Shown one piece after another: positions 27,953 to 36,520 of a stretch of 64,000 nt of DNA. Origin of the DNA: Fimbriimonadaceae bacterium (GTDB taxonomy: Bacteria; Armatimonadota; Fimbriimonadia; Fimbriimonadales; Fimbriimonadaceae); NCBI GenBank assembly GCA_019454105.1, contig CP075364.1, forward strand, positions 62,001 to 126,000, read 5' to 3'. A program made the translations under genes and the position numbers. A model generated the notes under the pieces. It was not told the origin of the DNA. It saw only the letters and a program-made list of their open reading frames with translations, and searched no databases. The number at the start of each line of letters is the position of its first letter. Position 1 is the first letter of the stretch.

Positions 27953-29006
27953 CGGGCTGCTCCTCTTGGGACCTCATCTCACGGAAGACGTCTGCCAACC
28001 CGATCAGGGTCGCCATCAGCATCGGGCCCGCCATGATCCCGATCGGCCCAAAGAGGAGCACCCCTCCGAGCAGGCTGAAAAAGACCACCATCTCGTGCAT
28101 TTGAGCGCCTTTGCTGATGAAGAACGGCCGCAATATGTTGTCGATCTGGGAGATCACGCCGAAGCCAATGATCAGCAGGACGACGCCTTGCCAGACCTTG
28201 TTCTCGGCGAACAATCGGATCGCGAGCGGGATATAGACGATCGGGGCCCCAAGGAGGGGGATTGTGCAGAGGATCACGGTCACAACACCCCAAATGAACC
28301 AGCCTGGCACGCCGAGAGCCCCGTATGCGGTGGCGGCGATGGCCCCTTGTATGCAAGAAACGAGCACGATGCCGATGAAAACCGACTGAACGGTGTTCCG
28401 GATCCGCTCAAGAATGGCGATCGTCTTTTCGCGCGGCAAGGGAATGATCGCGCAGGCCGGTTCCAGGGCCTTCTTGCCGTCCCGGAGCATGAAAAACATC
28501 GTGAAAAGGGCGATGGCCATGCTGACGATGTTCACGGCGAGCGTGCCGACGGCCTTGACGGCCGGCCCAAGGGCGTTTCGGGCCGTGTCGCGTCCATTCT
28601 GCTCGACCCAGTCTTTGATGCTGAAGTCGATGCCCGCGTTCTTCAAGATCGGTCCGATGGCACTTTCCGCGTAGTCGGCCAAGGTGGTCAACGTGACCTT
28701 GTTCTCACCTGGAGGGCGCACCTCAAGGATGTCGTGACCGATAGCAAGGGCCTGGACACCGAGCAAAGTCGCTATGGTGGCGAACGGGCCGACTATCACG
28801 AGTGCGGCAAAGATCGTCACGATCGCCGAGGCCGCACCTTCTGACATTTTCTTCCTGAGACGTTCGAAGAAAGGCCACAGGAGAATGCTGAGGACGGTGG
28901 CCCAGAGGATCGCGCTCAAGAACGGGGCCAGCATCACGGCAGCGGCCGCGAGGCACGATCCAGCAAGGATCCAAAACAGCGCGCGACTTTGGTTGATGAA
29001 GTTCAT
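27933..29006 (-). CDS. AI-2E family membrane transporter
   Basis: The 357-residue protein has about eight hydrophobic segments in the AI-2E (UPF0118/PerM) arrangement: two at the N-terminus (LFWILAGSCLAAAAVMLAPF and a following segment), a central soluble region (GIDFSIKDWVEQNGRDTARN), then paired helices including FIGIVLVSCIQGAIAATAYG. The family motif ...GAPIVYIPLAIRLF and SQIDNILRPFFISKGAQMHE are also seen. Members export small molecules or act as Na+/H+ antiporters; the substrate is not predictable here. Start and stop overlap neighbours by 4 and 20 nt, so it is co-translated with cca and the tautomerase. Confidence 0.9.
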   Translation of the reverse strand: MNFINQSRALFWILAGSCLAAAAVMLAPFLSAILWATVLSILLWPFFERLRKKMSEGAASAIVTIFAALVIVGPFATIATLLGVQALAIGHDILEVRPPGENKVTLTTLADYAESAIGPILKNAGIDFSIKDWVEQNGRDTARNALGPAVKAVGTLAVNIVSMAIALFTMFFMLRDGKKALEPACAIIPLPREKTIAILERIRNTVQSVFIGIVLVSCIQGAIAATAYGALGVPGWFIWGVVTVILCTIPLLGAPIVYIPLAIRLFAENKVWQGVVLLIIGFGVISQIDNILRPFFISKGAQMHEMVVFFSLLGGVLLFGPIGIMAGPMLMATLIGLADVFREMRSQEEQPVATPAT

Positions 29007-30406
29007 GACGGAACTTGGCCCTCGTCTATGGATGACGTTGTGGCACCGTCTCGGGTGGCGAAGGTCGACAAAACCCAGGCCCTCGCCGCTTCTTGGTCGC
29101 CTGCCCTCAGCTCACCGCTCAAGACCATCTCCGTGAGTTGTTTCTTGATCCTTCCAATGCTGGGCCCGGACCCAAGGCCTGTCAGAGTCGAAATCTCGTT
29201 CCCATCGAGAGGGCTGACCAAGGTCTCACGGGGGGTCTCTCGAAGGGTCTCGGCGATCTGGGCGCGGATCGGTCCAAGATCGAGTCCTCTGACCCCTGGC
29301 TTCAGGGCGTTCGCGTCGGCCTCGACCAGGGCGAGCAGCCGGTCGAGTTGGTCGCCCAAGTCACGGACCAGGCGTCGGGCGGCCGAAGGGCTCAGGTTGG
29401 TCAAACCGGTGAACCGCATGTGGTTTTTCACCAGGAGGGCCACATTTTCGATCATCTCGCCCGAGAAACGCATCGCTTCGAGCCATTCTCGGGCGAGAGT
29501 GGCCCCAACCGTCTCATGACCGAAGAACCGAGTCTTTCCCTCGGCGTCGATGACGCGGGTGCGAGGCTTGCCGAGGTCGTGCAGAAGCGCGGCGAGAGAG
29601 AGTGTCAGGTCGCTCGGCCCGACGTTCCGCACGACGAAGCACGTATGGTCGAAAGCGTCGAGATGGTGGTAGTCGCCTTGTTCGACCCCTCGCATGGCTG
29701 CCAGTTCGGGCGCGAATCGGGCGAGCAGGCCTAGCTCTAGGAGGTCACAGAGGGCCTTGTCGGCGTCGTCGAGGGCGAGCATCTTGATGAGTTCGTCCCG
29801 AGTCCTCTCGGCACTCACGATCTCGAGCCGGTGGGCGTTCTCGGCGATCGATTCGGCGAGGCCAGGGGCAAAGCTCCATCCACCCAACTGCCACTTGAAG
29901 CGGACGGCCCGAAGCATCCGGAGAGGATCGTCTGAGAATGTCTGACTAGGCTCCCTGGGTGTTCGGAGAGTCCTCGACTCGAGGTCTCGAAGCCCCAGAC
30001 CAAGGGGGTCGACAACCTTCCCGTCCCAAAGCCCCAGCAAAAGGGCGTTGACAGTGAAGTCGCGCCGTTGGGCGTCTTCCAGGAGCGAAGCCGGCTCGAC
30101 CCTCGGCTTTCTCGAATCCTTCGAATAGCTCTCGCGGCGCGCCGTGACCAGTTCTAAGGTGAGATCCCCGACCCGGACCATGGCCGTGCCAAACCGGGAG
30201 TACAGGACCGGCGGCTGGCTGGCGACTCCCGCACTGGCCAGGATCTCGGCGGCCTGGAGCGCGTCGCCTAGCAAGACAATGTCGACGTCGCTTCGAGAGG
30301 GGCGTCCCAGGAGTTCATCGCGCACCCATCCCCCGACGAGCCATGCCATCCCCTCGAAGGGAGTGTCCGACCACGCTTTACGGACCAGGCTAAGGGGATC
30401 AGGCAC
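29003..30406 (-). CDS. CCA tRNA nucleotidyltransferase / poly(A) polymerase family with HD domain
   Basis: The 467-residue enzyme has the class II nucleotidyltransferase head (WLVGGWVRDELLGRPSRSDV with the metal DxD in SDVDIVLLG). It continues with RRDFTVNALLLG and the RNA-binding segment DDPLRMLRAVRFKWQLGG. A C-terminal HD phosphohydrolase-type domain follows (LAALLHDLGKPRTRVIDAEG, FFGHETVGATLA). The arrangement is that of bacterial CCA-adding or A-adding enzymes that finish tRNA 3' ends; sequence alone does not separate CCA- from A-adding types. It starts 45 bp downstream (in its own direction) of the minus-strand tRNA-Ala, and is the first gene of the cca - transporter - tautomerase set. 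Confidence 0.9.
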   Translation of the reverse strand: MPDPLSLVRKAWSDTPFEGMAWLVGGWVRDELLGRPSRSDVDIVLLGDALQAAEILASAGVASQPPVLYSRFGTAMVRVGDLTLELVTARRESYSKDSRKPRVEPASLLEDAQRRDFTVNALLLGLWDGKVVDPLGLGLRDLESRTLRTPREPSQTFSDDPLRMLRAVRFKWQLGGWSFAPGLAESIAENAHRLEIVSAERTRDELIKMLALDDADKALCDLLELGLLARFAPELAAMRGVEQGDYHHLDAFDHTCFVVRNVGPSDLTLSLAALLHDLGKPRTRVIDAEGKTRFFGHETVGATLAREWLEAMRFSGEMIENVALLVKNHMRFTGLTNLSPSAARRLVRDLGDQLDRLLALVEADANALKPGVRGLDLGPIRAQIAETLRETPRETLVSPLDGNEISTLTGLGSGPSIGRIKKQLTEMVLSGELRAGDQEAARAWVLSTFATRDGATTSSIDEGQVPS

Positions 30407-30451
30407 GGCTGATTATGCTGAAAGCCGGTTCCTCCCGGCCCTTAGGGATGT

Positions 30452-30527
30452 TGGTGGAGGTAAGGGGATTCGAACCCCTGACCTCTTCCATGCCATGGAA
30501 GCGCTCTCCCAACTGAGCTATACCCCC
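30452..30527 (-). tRNA. tRNA-Ala (anticodon GGC)
   Basis: On the minus strand a complete 76-nt cloverleaf is seen. The acceptor GGGGGTA pairs with TACCTCC (one G-U pair). The D-arm is AGCTCAGTTGGGAGAGC; the anticodon arm is CTTCC-ATGGCAT-GGAAG with anticodon GGC; the T-arm contains GGTTCGAATCC. CCA is encoded. Confidence 0.97.
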
Positions 30528-30649
30528 ACATCCTGTCAGTTACCTGATTGTCGGTCGCCACCCCGGCTTAAGCCAGGACGGTCTTTGATTGAACCCGATT
30601 CGACCGGGGACGGTCAAGGGACCAGCCAGGGCCATGGGGCCGGACGGAC

Positions 30650-30676
30650 TTGGCGAACGAACCAATCGGCTATACT
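30650..30676 (+). promoter_or_regulatory. Possible sigma70-type promoter of pilT
   Basis: TTGGCG (30650-30655) and TATACT (30671-30676) are separated by 15 bp, 50 bp before the pilT start. The spacing is short, so this is tentative. Confidence 0.35.
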
Positions 30677-30725
30677 TTTCGTCTCTCTTGGAGCTCTGGG
30701 CGAACTCAGAGACGTATGCCTGACC

Positions 30726-31982
30726 ATGAATCAAAACCCTCCTCCGACTGGCCCGATCCCAGCCAACTTGGTGAACGCGAGCACACCTCCGCCTTCGGCT
30801 GGAGAGGCTTCGGGCGCGGCGGAGCCTGTGGCCGCCGGAGAAGCACCGAAGATCGCCGGCGCTGGGGCGCCGAAGACGCTCGAAGACCTCCACATTGACG
30901 AGCTGCTCCATGTCGTCGTCGACCGCAATTGCTCAGACCTCCACATTTCGTCGGGCGTTGAACCGGTCATCCGAGAAGACGGAGCCCTCAAGAGACTTAA
31001 TTACGAGAAGTTCACGCCCCAACAGACTCAGCGGATGCTCTATGAGATCGTCAGCGACGAGCAGATCCAAAGGTTCGAGACGACCCTTGAGCTGGACTTT
31101 TCTTATCAGCTCCCTCGCCGGGCTCGGTTCCGTGTGAACCTCTACCGGGACCGCGGCGCGGTCGCGGCGGCCTTCCGCTTGATCTCGAGCCGGATCCCGA
31201 CCTGCAAAGAACTGAACCTGCCTCCGATCCTGGAACAGCTCACAGAGAGGCCTCGAGGCCTGATCTTGGTGACCGGACCAACCGGTTCTGGTAAGTCGAC
31301 ATCGCTCGCCGCGATGATCAACTTTATCAATATGAACAGCGCGGTGCACATCATCACGATCGAGGATCCGATCGAATACCTGCACCCTCACAAGCTCTCA
31401 GTCATCAACCAACGCGAGTTGGGAAGCGACACCAAGAGCTTTTCCAACGCTCTTCGCGCGTGCCTTCGTGAAGACCCGGACGTCCTGCTGGTCGGTGAAA
31501 TGCGCGACACCGAGACGATCGCCCTCGCGATCACTGCGGCGGAAACCGGCCACTTGGTCTTCGCCACGTTGCACACGAACAATGCAGCCGAGTCGATTGA
31601 CCGCATCATCGACGTTTTCCCCCCGGGCCAACAAGAGCAGATCCGAGTTCAGCTTTCGAACAACATCGTCGCGATCGTGGCCCAGCAGCTTCTGCCACGG
31701 GCCTCGGGTCCGGGCCGCGTGCCCGCCAATGAGATCATGATCGCGTCTCCCGCCATCCGGAACCTGATCCGAGAAGGCAAGACCCACCAGATTCCTTCGA
31801 TGATTCAAACGAGCGCGGGGATGGGCATGGTGAGCATGGACCAATGTCTCCGCGACCTTTACATGAAAGGTGTCATCACGCTGGAAGAGGCTCTCACCCG
31901 GTGCCAAAACATCGAAGAGCTCAAGAAGATGATCAACCTGACGGGCCAACCGGGTCAAGCTCCTCCCCAAAGAGGACGCTAG
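30726..31982 (+). CDS. pilT: Type IV pilus retraction ATPase
   Basis: ATG 30726 is chosen; the frame remains open upstream through the tRNA and beyond, which is spurious. The 418-residue protein starts with a Pro/Ala-rich linker of about 55 residues, unusual for PilT. The PilT core follows: LHIDELLHVVVDRNCSDLHI in modified form, Walker A GPTGSGKST (residues 184-192), the Asp box IITIEDPIEYLHPHK, Walker B CLREDPDVLLVGEMRDTETI and the His box HLVFATLHTNNAAESIDRII. The C-terminal AIRNLIREGKTHQIPSMIQT is a PilT hallmark. It retracts pili and powers twitching. It is followed after 101 nt by a second pilC copy. Confidence 0.95.
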   Translation: MNQNPPPTGPIPANLVNASTPPPSAGEASGAAEPVAAGEAPKIAGAGAPKTLEDLHIDELLHVVVDRNCSDLHISSGVEPVIREDGALKRLNYEKFTPQQTQRMLYEIVSDEQIQRFETTLELDFSYQLPRRARFRVNLYRDRGAVAAAFRLISSRIPTCKELNLPPILEQLTERPRGLILVTGPTGSGKSTSLAAMINFINMNSAVHIITIEDPIEYLHPHKLSVINQRELGSDTKSFSNALRACLREDPDVLLVGEMRDTETIALAITAAETGHLVFATLHTNNAAESIDRIIDVFPPGQQEQIRVQLSNNIVAIVAQQLLPRASGPGRVPANEIMIASPAIRNLIREGKTHQIPSMIQTSAGMGMVSMDQCLRDLYMKGVITLEEALTRCQNIEELKKMINLTGQPGQAPPQRGR

Positions 31983-32083
31983 GCACGTCCAGCCTGAACA
32001 AAGAGGCGGCCAGGCCGACAATTGTTTTGAGAACGATTCCGGTACACTGACCGTCTTCTTGAGGAGAACCGGGACTACGGGAA

Positions 32084-33313
32084 ATGCCAGTCTACAGCTA
32101 CACCTTCAAAGACGCCGCGGGCGGACTCCAGAAAGGAACCGCGGAAGCCGATTCGGAAGAAGCGCTAAGAAACCGGTTCGGTGAGCAAGGCCTTGAGATC
32201 GTTGAGGTCACGCTTCTCAAGAAATCGGGCAAGAGCGCGGTCAAGCGCACGGGCAAGGTCAAACTTGGCAACCTCGCCGTCTTTTGTCGCCAGTTCTCGA
32301 CGATGGTCGATGCGGGCGTCTCTTTGGTCCGGTGCCTGGACGTCTTGAGCCGCCAAAGTCAGGATCCTAAGCTCAAGAGGATCTTGATCGACATCGGCGA
32401 GCGGGTCGAGGGTGGTGAGTCGCTTTCCAGGGCGATGCAGCGCCACCCCAGAACTTTCAACAACCTCTTCGTCGGCTTGATCCGGGCGGGCGAAGTCGGC
32501 GGCGTCCTTGAAGAGACCCTTCAGCGACTGGCGGGCTTCCTTGAGTCCGACGTGGCCCTTCGGCGCAAGGTCAAATCGGCCCTGACCTATCCGACCTTGG
32601 TCATGATCGCGGCCCTCGGCATCGTCATCTTCCTGGTCTCGTGGGTCGTTCCGCAGTTCGCCCAGCTCTTTAAGGACATCGGGCTGAAGGACGACGAGTT
32701 CCCGGCCATGACCAAGTTTTTGATCGATCTTTCGGGGAACTTTCAGAAGAACTGGCTGATCATCCTCATCACTGTGGTCGTGGCGACGGTGGGTTGGCGG
32801 CTGTTCGTCTCGACCCGGTTTGGCAGACGCACAGCCGACCGGGTCAAGTTAATCTTGCCGGTCTTTGGAAAGCTGCACCACAAGGTCTGTATGGCCCGGT
32901 TCAGCCGCACGATGGGAACGCTGCTGACATCGGGCGTCCCGATCCTCCAGGCCATGGAGACTGTGGCGGGCACGGTCGGCAACTCGATCATGTCGGACGC
33001 TGTGCTCGACGCGCGAGCCAGGATTCGGGAAGGCGACCGGATCGGCGATCCGCTCGAAGACTCGAAAATGTTCCCGCCGATGGTCGTCCATATGATCGGC
33101 GTCGGCGAGGAGTCGGGATCGCTCGACTACATGCTCCAGAAGATCGCGGACTTTTATGAGGCCGAGGTCGAGGCCGCGCTCGCCTCGTTGACGGCCGCTC
33201 TGGAGCCCGTTCTGATTGTCTTCTTGGGGTTCATCGTCGGCTTCATCGTCATCGCGATGTTCTTGCCGCTGATCAAGGTCATCGAGGGCCTGTCCGGCGA
33301 CAACTCCGATTAG
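32084..33313 (+). CDS. pilC: Type IV pilus inner-membrane platform protein, copy 2
   Basis: ATG 32084 follows GAGGAGAACC. The 409-residue protein has the same two-domain T2SSF plan as the copy at 12620 (FCRQFSTMVDAGVSLVRCLD and FSRTMGTLLTSGVPILQAME). Three hydrophobic segments match (LTYPTLVMIAALGIVIFLVS, WLIILITVVVATVGW, LIVFLGFIVGFIVIAMFLPL with small variations). Location directly after pilT suggests this is the copy dedicated to the retracting pilus machine. The two copies are clearly diverged, so they are old paralogues rather than a recent duplication. Confidence 0.94.
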   Translation: MPVYSYTFKDAAGGLQKGTAEADSEEALRNRFGEQGLEIVEVTLLKKSGKSAVKRTGKVKLGNLAVFCRQFSTMVDAGVSLVRCLDVLSRQSQDPKLKRILIDIGERVEGGESLSRAMQRHPRTFNNLFVGLIRAGEVGGVLEETLQRLAGFLESDVALRRKVKSALTYPTLVMIAALGIVIFLVSWVVPQFAQLFKDIGLKDDEFPAMTKFLIDLSGNFQKNWLIILITVVVATVGWRLFVSTRFGRRTADRVKLILPVFGKLHHKVCMARFSRTMGTLLTSGVPILQAMETVAGTVGNSIMSDAVLDARARIREGDRIGDPLEDSKMFPPMVVHMIGVGEESGSLDYMLQKIADFYEAEVEAALASLTAALEPVLIVFLGFIVGFIVIAMFLPLIKVIEGLSGDNSD

Positions 33314-33323
33314 GCCTCAGACG

Positions 33324-33355
33324 AGCCCGCCCAGGAACGAAATCCTGGGCGGGCT
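33324..33355 (+). terminator. Terminator after pilC copy 2
   Basis: AGCCCGCCCAGGA (33324-33336) and TCCTGGGCGGGCT (33343-33355) form a perfect 13-bp stem 10 nt after the stop codon. Confidence 0.85.
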
Positions 33356-33628
33356 CTTGCGTGCCTGACTCCATCGTGCGGCTGTCCCCTTTTGTAAAAT
33401 CTGGCCACCGCTCATAACCAGAGGGACAGGGACGGAATCAAGAAGTCGGCCGTGCGACTGATCCCTTGGGCGTCGGAGCTTTGTCGCTGGATGCGGCTTG
33501 TCAATGAGGCCCCGATTCCTATCGCCAAGTGGTGCCGAACTGTGGTCCTGCACGGTGGCCGGAAGGGGGAGGCCGGCTCTCGATGTTCTGGCTCCCGCTC
33601 CCGTTATGGCCCAAGGAATCAAGAGAAC
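33356..33628. other. Gene-free spacer between convergent pilC and pilin genes
   Basis: Together with the two flanking terminators this is about 365 bp without a gene. The short frames present show no ribosome-binding site or recognisable domain. I see nothing else in it. Confidence 0.5.
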
Positions 33629-33656
33629 GGGGCCAGACCTTCCTAGGCCTGGCCCC
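33629..33656 (-). terminator. Terminator of the minus-strand pilin gene
   Basis: GGGGCCAG (33629-33636) pairs with CTGGCCCC (33649-33656), 21 nt beyond the pilin stop codon on the minus strand. Confidence 0.7.
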
Positions 33657-33677
33657 AGAGTCAGCCGATCTCGGCCT

Positions 33678-34625
33678 TTACTGAACGGGTTTGCCCGTGT
33701 CGCGATCGACGACATCGAGACCCGCGAGCGAATAAGCCTTCAAGCCCCACGCGAAGTTGTTCGGATCAAAGGTGCTATCGGTACCACGGTACTTGGCGCT
33801 CGTGTCCGTGAACACATAGTTGTTGCCCTTCTCGAACCGACCGCTATGGGTGTATCGGAGCGTGTGCTGGAACGACATGCCAGGATCGGAGTCCCTTTCG
33901 CACCGCCAGACATTGTTGCGGGTCGTCTTCGTCAGCGGCTCAAGCGGTAAGGCTGAGCCCGACGGAACACTGGTGCCCGAGAGCACGCCCTGGTTGCGGC
34001 TGGCAATGCCGAACGCCGGCCGATAGGTGCGGTACTCGCCGCCCAGTTCTGTCCGCATACAATTCAGTCCTTCAGTGGCGGGAGCCAGAAGGATCGTCCC
34101 TGAAATCTTGTCGATGCTGGTGGCAACGACGACGTTCGCCTGGTCGCTCGGCTGTCGTTTGCGCCCGATGATCGATTGGTTAGCTACGTAGGAGATCCTG
34201 CCGACTTGGAGAGTGTAGACACCAGCCGGATAGCCTTGTTGCGAACAACCGTTCTCCATACCCGCGGGAACCCCGAACCCACGGTTGTTGGTGCTGGCGT
34301 CATAGCAACCCGGAGCCCAACCACCGAGTTTGTCGCTCGGGCTGGCGAAGATCTGCTCGCTCTTCATGTAAGGGAGCACCATCCAAGACCAATGAGTCTC
34401 GGGCATCGCTCCATTGCCTTGACGGTGGTTGCTGGGCATAAAAACGTCGTCGAAATCAGGCAGATACAGGTTCAAACCGATACCGATCTGCTTTGAGTTG
34501 CTCAAGTCGGCCGTTTTCTTTGCCGCTTCCTTGGCTTTGGCGAAGACGGGGAAGAGGATGGCGGCAAGTATCGCGATGATGGCAATGACGACCAGTAGCT
34601 CGATCAGTGTGAACGCTTTACGCAT
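33678..34625 (-). CDS. Type IV pilin-like protein (pilin candidate 3)
   Basis: The 315-residue protein has the same MRKA leader and [18 protein letters not shown] helix, continuing [20 protein letters not shown]. The head is different from the twin pilins at 10-12 kb, although a related ending ([20 protein letters not shown]) is visible. The codons of the shared head differ at many silent sites from those of the twins, so this is an older paralogue. It stands alone on the minus strand between pilC/pilT and the peptidase operon, with its own terminator and a candidate operator upstream. Confidence 0.85.
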   Translation of the reverse strand: MRKAFTLIELLVVIAIIAILAAILFPVFAKAKEAAKKTADLSNSKQIGIGLNLYLPDFDDVFMPSNHRQGNGAMPETHWSWMVLPYMKSEQIFASPSDKLGGWAPGCYDASTNNRGFGVPAGMENGCSQQGYPAGVYTLQVGRISYVANQSIIGRKRQPSDQANVVVATSIDKISGTILLAPATEGLNCMRTELGGEYRTYRPAFGIASRNQGVLSGTSVPSGSALPLEPLTKTTRNNVWRCERDSDPGMSFQHTLRYTHSGRFEKGNNYVFTDTSAKYRGTDSTFDPNNFAWGLKAYSLAGLDVVDRDTGKPVQ

Positions 34626-34659
34626 AAGGCTCCCAATGAGCCCTAGCTTGGTCTGCCAG

Positions 34660-34678
34660 TGTTAATCAAATGTTAACA
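34660..34678. promoter_or_regulatory. Inverted repeat upstream of pilin 3
   Basis: TGTTAA (34660-34665) and TTAACA (34673-34678) are exact complements separated by 7 bp, 35 bp upstream of the minus-strand start codon. This AT-rich island in GC-rich DNA is a plausible operator or promoter element. Confidence 0.4.
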
Positions 34679-34827
34679 ACCAGGCCGTGGGGGACCTTTT
34701 ACGCGGTGATCTCGTCGGTGCACCTGGCTTGGACTTCTCACCGATGGGCCCGATGCAGGATCGGAGCCGGAGCTTTGACGTGACGGCTGAGCCCTGGCAA
34801 GGCCTGCGAGCCCCGTTGAAGTCAACC

Positions 34828-35202
34828 TCAGCCTTTAATCAGCTCGTGATCAAGCCGTCGTGGAGTCAGTCTTCTTGATCCTCCATCCTCGTCGCACTCC
34901 AAGATATGCGGCACTGACTCCAGCCCGAGAGCCCAGAATCCCTTGTTCATGCTCCTCAACTCGGTCGGATCTTGGGAAGGAGTCGGGCCGACCCCGTCAA
35001 CCACGCTTTCCAGCCACTTCAGAGCCTTCCCCAGCGATCTCCCAATGTTATTGTCTCGGCACCCGGAAGTCGTCCAATGACATCCTGCCGGCGGCTCGGG
35101 GTCGAACGCCGCTCGTGCTTGAAGGGCCGCGATCCCCAGTGCCGAAAGCGACAGCAATCCCACCAATACTCTCCGAACCAGATATGTGTCTGAGATCAAC
35201 AT
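34828..35202 (-). CDS. Candidate small secreted protein (low confidence)
   Basis: A 124-residue frame with a convincing N-terminal signal peptide (VRRVLVGLLSLSALGIAALQ followed by ARA-AF). The short mature region includes three cysteines (GCHWTTSGC and ILEC). No Shine-Dalgarno sequence is visible before ATG 35202 and no family is recognised. Otherwise the roughly 800 bp between pilin 3 and the peptidase gene (34626-35427) hold no supported gene. It could be a genuine lineage-specific secreted protein or a remnant. Confidence 0.4.
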   Translation of the reverse strand: MLISDTYLVRRVLVGLLSLSALGIAALQARAAFDPEPPAGCHWTTSGCRDNNIGRSLGKALKWLESVVDGVGPTPSQDPTELRSMNKGFWALGLESVPHILECDEDGGSRRLTPRRLDHELIKG

Positions 35203-35427
35203 GAACCAAAACGGTGTTAAGAGTCGACATCCCTGCAGTGGGTCTCAAGACCTAGTTCCGAGGCGGTCAGACTTCGGCCCGATGCGCTTCGAGCCAGTCG
35301 TACCCCGTCCGAGCTCACCCTGGTCTTCGAGCCTGGATGTTGAGTTCGACGGGACTCAGCGCGCCGGCTGTTTCGGCTTCGAGACTGGAGTACCCTTAGA
35401 CAGCGGGGCCCAGGGAGGGGCGGAACT

Positions 35428-36465
35428 TTGTTTCCTGAGTGGACTTGGATCATTGGATTTTGGATCGGGGCTGCGGTCGGCAGTTTCTTGAACGTCGTCA
35501 TCTACCGACTGCCGCGGGGCCTGTCGATCGCCAAGCCGGTCCATAGCTTCTGCCCGAACTGTAAGGCCCGCCTCACCGGGCCGGAACTCGTCCCGCTCCT
35601 CAGCTGGCTCTTCCTCGGCCGCAAGTGCCGCCATTGCGGCAAGCCGGTCTCCTCGCGCTACTTCATCGTCGAACTGGTGAACGGGTGCCTTTGGGCGTGC
35701 GTCTGGTGGCTCCACTTGAGCGGGCCGGACACCATGGGCGATCCGGTGAGGGCGGTGGCCCTGATGCTGTTCTGCAGCGCGCTGGTCGCGGCGATCTTCA
35801 CCGACATCGCCCATTACATCATTCCCGACCAGATCAACGCGTTCATGTTGGTGGTCGGGCTCGCCGCCAACGGGATCCAGATCGCCCAGGGGGCGCCAGG
35901 AGCCTGGACGGGCCCCTTGCCCTCGAGCGTGGCCGGGGCCTTGACCGGGGTGGGCGCGCTCTGGGGGATCGCCCTCTTCGGCCGCCTCCTCTTCAAGAAG
36001 GACGCGATGGGCCACGGGGACATCAAGATGGCCCGTGGGATCGGGGCGGTGCTTTTCCCGATGATGGCCCTGGTCAGCTTCGGGCTCGCAGTGATGATCG
36101 GGGCCCTGGTCGGCGGTTGGGTCGTCTACCTCCGCTGGACGGGCAAGATCAAAGACCCCGAAGTGTCAGAAGGAGAGGACGACGAGCCTTATGAACCTGA
36201 GAGCATCGGCTCCTTGCTCTGGTGCGGACTGGGCTACGTGCTCTGCATCGACTGTCTTGGACTGTTGTGGCCGAAGCTCTACGAGTGGTGGTTCGGCGAG
36301 AACCCCTATTCGACCGAAGAGATCGAGGAAGATCCTCAGGTAGAACTGACGATGATCCCGTTCGGACCATCCTTGGCGGCAGGGGCCCTGGCGGCGGTGC
36401 TTTTCGACGGCCCGCTCCGTCAAGCGGTCGAAGGGTATCTCCAGACGAACTTTGGGGGATCCTGA
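35428..36465 (+). CDS. pilD: Prepilin peptidase / N-methyltransferase
   Basis: TTG 35428 is supported by GGGAGGGG about 8 nt upstream; no ATG is available before the first conserved residues. The 345-residue integral membrane protein has the N-terminal methylase domain with zinc cysteines C42-x2-C45 and C67-x2-C70 (FCPNCKARLTG, KCRHCGKP). The aspartyl protease residues are D126 (TDIAHYIIPD) and D198 (GHGDIKMA). It cleaves and N-methylates prepilins. A C-terminal extension of about 80 residues includes an acidic stretch (VSEGEDDEPYEPES) and two further hydrophobic segments not typical of PilD. It heads the minor-pilin operon that follows. Confidence 0.95.
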   Translation: MFPEWTWIIGFWIGAAVGSFLNVVIYRLPRGLSIAKPVHSFCPNCKARLTGPELVPLLSWLFLGRKCRHCGKPVSSRYFIVELVNGCLWACVWWLHLSGPDTMGDPVRAVALMLFCSALVAAIFTDIAHYIIPDQINAFMLVVGLAANGIQIAQGAPGAWTGPLPSSVAGALTGVGALWGIALFGRLLFKKDAMGHGDIKMARGIGAVLFPMMALVSFGLAVMIGALVGGWVVYLRWTGKIKDPEVSEGEDDEPYEPESIGSLLWCGLGYVLCIDCLGLLWPKLYEWWFGENPYSTEEIEEDPQVELTMIPFGPSLAAGALAAVLFDGPLRQAVEGYLQTNFGGS

Positions 36466-36520
36466 GGGAACATCGGAAACGCCAGTCCAGTCAAAGCGGG
36501 ATGAGGCGGGATAGGGACAA

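Noticed and set aside
30144-30725. Upstream extension of the pilT frame
   Set aside because: It runs through the tRNA-Ala gene and the 5' part of the oppositely oriented cca-type gene, and the extra residues do not match PilT.
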